Shown here in pieces: positions 9,983 through 13,414 of a stretch of 13,414 nucleotides of DNA (position 1 is its first letter; each line of letters begins with the position of its first letter). The notes under the pieces are model-generated. The model was not told the origin of the DNA and did not search any database. It saw only the letters and a program-made list of their open reading frames with translations. The stretch comes from Byssochlamys sp. IMV 00236 (Eukaryota; Ascomycota; Eurotiomycetes; Eurotiales; Thermoascaceae). The position numbers were made by a program, and so were the translations under genes. The stretch lies in the NCBI GenBank assembly GCA_001931875.2, contig MSJH02000691.1, forward strand, positions 1 through 13,414. The letters run 5' to 3'.

Positions 9983-10102
9983 ATGAGCTCTAATGAGAGT
10001 AAAGCTTCAAAAGGTAATTCATAATAAATTTGATACTGCGATCAATATTTTCTGCTATTTCATTTAATGCTAATTTTATAATTTATAGTTTTAATTTGGT
10101 AA
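9983..10102 (+). pseudogene. Possible start of a dead gene
   Basis: TATA-like AATATATAG (9971-9979), then ATG at 9983 reading MSSNESKASK, a GTAATT donor at 10014, a CTAAT branch-like site and a TTTATAG acceptor ending at 10088. The next exon reads only VLIW before TAA at 10100-10102. The promoter-start-intron arrangement is gene-like, but the product would be 14 residues. It may be a decayed gene head or a coincidence. Confidence 0.12.
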
Positions 10103-11014
10103 AATATTGATAAATTATAATGTTCAGCGGGCAATAGAATGAGCAGTTGACTGACCGATAGCCTCAATCATACTGATATGAGATGGGTTAAGCGTTGAAC
10201 ATTGTCGCTCTTTAGCACAGATCATGAAAGAGAAATCGACTTTGCCAAGTGCCATAATACGCGTTTTCTTTTAGTTTTTTGGGAATTCAATTTTACTTTT
10301 TTTATTTCACTAGCTTTCTTAACAGATGTAGTAATGTATTTTATAAGTTTAGACCTTAAAATAGTCGGCGCGTGATGATGCCATGCCTCTGTCTTTTAAT
10401 TAAAATCCACTGTGATACGTTTTGTCAATACGGAGGGTTTTTTTAAAAGTACTTCTTAAAACCATTTACAATTCAGTAGCCCTTAATAATAGTAGAAAAG
10501 CCAAAGCTAATTCAAAATGTACCTAATCTGTAAGTTCAAAACGTTCTTCCAAAATTAAAAAACGAGTTAATGTACTAGGAAGCCTTTTTTCATATATAGC
10601 GTAGTGACATTTCATTTCTGTCTAGTAAGCGCTAGTGTGCGGTTTTAACATACTTTCTCTTATATACAACATGATTTACATATAATACGTCTGACTATGT
10701 TGTGTCAACGTCCTTGTTCTATTTTGCTATTAGTTTGAAAATAATTTAGTATTATTTTTATGAGTTTTTTCTTTTTCTTGCTTATCATGTATACTTGCCT
10801 GCTTTACATTAAAAATAATCGCATATTACTGAGTCAATTATAACTTACTCAAAATGCTGGGGTAATGAATGGAAAGGACAAATATGACTTTTTAGAAAAC
10901 TGATAAATAAAGTAAACATTGATGCTTATACCTTATTAAATACTTTATTTAAATAAAAAGGAATAATAGAATGAAAAAAGGAGATGGTGGTTATCAAAGC
11001 AAATAGAGAAAAAA
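10103..11014. other. Gene-poor AT-rich spacer
   Basis: No open frame of note. A 14-bp palindrome TTTATTTAAATAAA at 10944-10957 places AATAAA on both strands. Matching AATGTTCA and TGAACATT octamers lie about 70 bases apart near 10118 and 10194. Neither points to a known element. Confidence 0.5.
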
Positions 11015-11332
11015 ATGTATACTTTGATATTATTTTTGTTTGCCTTTGCAGGTAATCTAAGACTTGGTATGCTTATTTTTATTTTTACAAAATCCAAGAT
11101 TTCTATAACAACGTTAATTGAAAAAAAAAATAATAAGAGTATTAAAGAAGCGTCTTTTTATGTTAAAAAAGTCTCTTTTTGGTTAGAGCAAGATCAAAAT
11201 TCCTACTTTGACATCATTCAAGGTGATATTTACCTTGTCTGTTTCACTTGTATCACTGTCATTGGCTTGTCTTTATCAATCATCAAAGCCTCATCTTCAA
11301 TATGTTTTTATCCTTTATTTTTAAAAACTTAA
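11015..11332 (+). CDS. Doubtful small hydrophobic protein (105 aa)
   Basis: An ATG-started frame (AAAAATGT context) of 105 codons ending in TAA. The N-terminus (MYTLILFLFAFAG) resembles a signal peptide or membrane anchor, and a second hydrophobic stretch (YLVCFTCITVIGLSLSII) lies near residues 74-91. The middle is Lys-rich. A donor-like CAG|GTAATC sits right after codon 12, so the frame could be a first exon instead. I recognise no family. AT-rich spacers readily produce Phe/Ile/Leu/Lys-rich frames by chance, so this is weak. A 29-codon frame (MFAFAKRRIYIVYEEK...) follows at 11364-11453. Confidence 0.2.
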   Translation: MYTLILFLFAFAGNLRLGMLIFIFTKSKISITTLIEKKNNKSIKEASFYVKKVSFWLEQDQNSYFDIIQGDIYLVCFTCITVIGLSLSIIKASSSICFYPLFLKT

Positions 11333-11453
11333 TATTCTGTTCTGACGGAATTTTTAGCTTTCAATGTTTGCTTTTGCTAAAAGAAGAATTTATATAGTCT
11401 ACGAAGAAAAAATTAAAAAACTTATAGATAACAATAGTTACAGTAAAGGCTAA

Positions 11454-12225
11454 GCTAGATGAAGGCAAACACTGCTGTGGAGTAGTAACCGTCTATTCAA
11501 AGACTGACAGTATCTTGATAGAGCAAAATAGTTTGTCTAAAAACAATAGTTAAACTTTGCATTCCATGCACCTGCAGTATTTTCCAAAATAGTGTCGTAT
11601 GAACCGTATTGATTTTCTATCCACTCATAATTTATACACATTCAAATATTCGCATACAGCGTTATTATGAAATACCGAACCATGGATAAATATTGTCACG
11701 CTTTTTTACTTAATAGTAATTATTCATGTCTTCCATATATTAAATATATTTATTTGTCGTATTATTAGTCTTTTTACACGTGTAAATGCATAAATTGGCT
11801 TTTAACCATTTTTCGTCTTACTATCTGTCAACGCATTGCTTTCCGAGATCAACATTGCATCCTTTACCAAATTTGGCTTGAGAATAAAAGTCAGACTTTT
11901 ATGGCTTTTTTTTTTAAAAAAAAGAGTAAAATATCGACTCACACATAATAATAAAAAGGTGTTTTTATTATTATCCTTACAAGACTATTGAATTGACCAT
12001 TATGGCTTGTAAAAGTTAATAATGCCTTCTCCATATGCAATTGGTCTATTTACATTGTCAAAAGAGCAATTCAAGCTAAAACTCGATGGAGTCCATGATA
12101 AATAACAAGCTGTCACAAGCTGATTTAAATTTCATTGTTCCTTACTGTCTCCGTATCTTATTTCGGGCTCCGCGTACTACATTGACTGTCTATTCTGTTT
12201 GTTTTAATCCAGAAACAATAACAAA
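11454..12225. other. Spacer upstream of the helicase gene
   Basis: AT-rich, no gene seen. It contains a T10A8 block (11906-11923) and a perfect hairpin (11945-11974). An acceptor-like TTTTAATCCAG ends about 12210, 15 bases before the helicase ATG, so a 5' leader intron or an unseen upstream coding exon of the helicase may lie here. An 88-codon frame at 12086-12352 overlaps the helicase start in another frame and has no support. Confidence 0.5.
11945..11974. repeat. Perfect 13-bp hairpin with a GGTG loop
   Basis: ATAATAATAAAAA (11945-11957), loop GGTG, then the exact complement (11962-11974). AATAAA occurs in both arms, thus on both strands, so it could serve as a bidirectional 3'-end signal. 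No gene ends next to it that I can identify. Confidence 0.6.
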
Positions 12226-13370
12226 ATGTCAAAAGCACCTACTAATTACAATTGGGCATCTTCAAGAAGAAGATATGAATGGAAGGATGAATACGAACAA
12301 CAAGGCTTTGTACCTAGAGATGAAGCACTTGAAATGGAATTATTTGGTGTAGAAAACCATGTACATGCAGACATCAACTTTGCCAAGTATGACACAATTC
12401 CTGTTCGAGTCATTGGTGAAAATCCACCATCAAACTTTGAGAATGTACAAAGCGTTGAATCCATAACTTATACTGATACCTTGATTTATGGTTTGATGAT
12501 GCCAACCTTCACCCTTGTATGAAAGACAATATTTGTTTGACAAGATATGCAGTTCCTACGCCTGTCCAAGCAAGAAAACAAAGACAATGACAACATTTAA
12601 AAAAAGAGAGAGATGACGCTAATAAAAATGATTTATAATAAAGAGACATAGTATATCCATTGTCACTGCTGGACGTGATCTTATGGCCTGCGCTCAAACA
12701 GGTTCAGGAAAAACAGCTGCATTCTTGATACCAACCTGTTCTGCTCTTTTCTATCAAGCAAAGAATTTGATCACTCGCCCTAATCCCTCCAACAGTCACC
12801 GTTTCGCTGCCCGACCTCTTGCCCTGATCATGGCTCCTACACGTGAACTTTGCTCACAAATCTTTGATGAAAGTCGACGATTCTGTTATTACAGTATGCT
12901 CAGACCTTGGTAATATGAAATAATTAACAACAATAACACTGTATTAATGTCATAAGGTAGTTGTATTTATGGTGGAGCTGGTGTTAACGAACAACTGAAT
13001 CATCTTATGCAGGGTTGTGATATCTTGATTGCTACTCCAGGTCGCTTACTGGACTTTGTCGATCGAGGTAAAATTGACTTATCCAATGTCCGCTATTTGG
13101 TCCTGGATGAAGCAGATCGCATGCTAGATATAGGTTTCGAAAGGGACATGCGTACTATCATCGAATCTAAGGGTATGTGTATGTATAGTCATTTATTTTA
13201 TTAAATAACTAAATATTATTGCTGTAGGGATGAACAGAGATAGGTGCACTTTACTATACAGCGCAACCTTTCCTAGAGCTATACAAACGCTTGCTAGAAA
13301 CTTTTTAAAGCAAGACTATTTATTTTTAAAAGTTGGACGTGTAGGTGGCATCACGACAGACACAACTTAA
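12226..13370 (+). CDS. DED1/DDX3-type DEAD-box RNA helicase, front half, with splice-site and stop lesions (305 aa as read)
   Basis: Exons 12226-12444, 12492-12569, 12644-12909, 12961-13172 and 13228-13370 join to 305 residues. Before the helicase core it has the DED1-subfamily signature [14 protein letters not shown] and [11 protein letters not shown]. The core shows the Q motif (74-99, TPVQ), motif I AQTGSGKT (116-123), Ia APTREL (163-168), the GG motif, Ib TPGRL (213-217), II DEAD (237-240) and III SAT (270-272). DED1/DDX3 proteins unwind RNA to help translation start. RecA domain 2 is absent because the reading stops at TAA (13368-13370) and the window ends. The N-terminus is shorter than in yeast Ded1 and lacks its eIF4E-binding start. 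Oddities: intron 1 ends in GG, intron 2 begins with GC, the stop replaces a conserved Gln, and a usually conserved Pro is Ser104. Either a decaying paralogue or sequence errors near a contig edge. Family call is firm; function is doubtful. Confidence 0.78.
12445..12491 (+). other. Helicase intron 1 with GG in place of the AG acceptor
   Basis: GTACAA donor, TACTGAT branch-like site about 15 bases from the end, then TTTATGG where TTTATAG is expected. Removing 47 bases joins NPPSNFEN to FDDANLHP, as the family needs. The reading frame across it is otherwise stopped (TGA), and no AG lies between that stop and the Q-motif exon. Confidence 0.7.
12570..12643 (+). other. Helicase intron 2, GC-AG type
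   Basis: Donor GCAAGA right after TPVQ, branch-like GCTAATA at 12618-12624, acceptor TAATAAAG ending at 12643. Splicing gives [14 protein letters not shown], matching the family frame. GC-AG introns are a known minor class, and the GCAAG context fits them, so this one may be functional. Confidence 0.65.
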
Positions 13371-13372
13371 AA

Positions 13373-13375
<3 letters not shown>

Positions 13376-13414
<39 letters not shown>
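13376..13414 (+). repeat. Terminal run of 39 A
   Basis: The window ends in an uninterrupted A run directly after AAGGT. The gene still contains introns, so this is not the tail of a processed copy. An assembly end in a homopolymer, or an A-rich start of the next intron (G|GTAAAA), are the simplest readings. Confidence 0.8.

Noticed and set aside
12086..12352. 88-codon frame overlapping the helicase start
   Set aside because: It runs in a different frame from the clearly conserved helicase exon and has no family features.
1..13414. CRISPR array, bacterial operon, rRNA genes or viral genes
   Set aside because: No regularly spaced repeats, no rRNA-like conserved stretches and no viral hallmark proteins. 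The intron-rich genes show a eukaryotic nuclear genome.

Overview
The window looks like AT-rich nuclear DNA of a fungus. Three protein genes can be read. All carry many very short spliceosomal introns (about 47-75 nt) with GTAAGT/GTATGT-type donors, CTAAC/CTAAT-type branch sites and TAG acceptors. Intron size, AT-rich spacers and a DED1-type helicase split by such introns suggest an early-diverging fungus, most likely a mucoralean. This placement is inferred from gene style, not from a marker gene.

Layout: (1) 1-2013 holds no supportable gene, only two short protein-like stretches that may be relics. (2) 2014-4726 (+) is a four-exon gene for an 852-residue, largely disordered protein of unknown function. 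It has Ala-rich segments, nine basophilic-kinase (RRxS-like) sites and a basic C-terminal tail. (3) 4892-7702 (-) is a nine-exon gene for a 795-residue protein, convergent with gene 2 and only 165 nt away. Its order is: two SUMO-interaction-like motifs, a Myb/SANT-like domain, then about eight WD40-type blades with a DDB1-binding (DWD-like) box. (4) 7703-12225 is a 4.5-kb gene-poor stretch with a 12-bp inverted repeat just upstream of gene 3's start, a TG microsatellite, a weak tRNA-like B box, a 13-bp perfect hairpin and small doubtful ORFs. (5) 12226-13370 (+) is the front part of a DED1/DDX3-type DEAD-box RNA helicase. RecA domain 1 is complete in its motifs, but one intron ends in GG instead of AG, another starts with GC, and a TAA stop sits where the family has Gln. 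The window then ends in a run of 39 A, so domain 2 is not seen.

The genes do not form an operon or an evident pathway. The most notable items are the SIM-SIM-Myb/SANT-WD40 protein, which could be a substrate receptor of a CUL4-DDB1 ligase acting at chromatin, and the helicase copy with its cluster of lesions, which may be a decaying paralogue or a sequence of lower quality near a contig edge.
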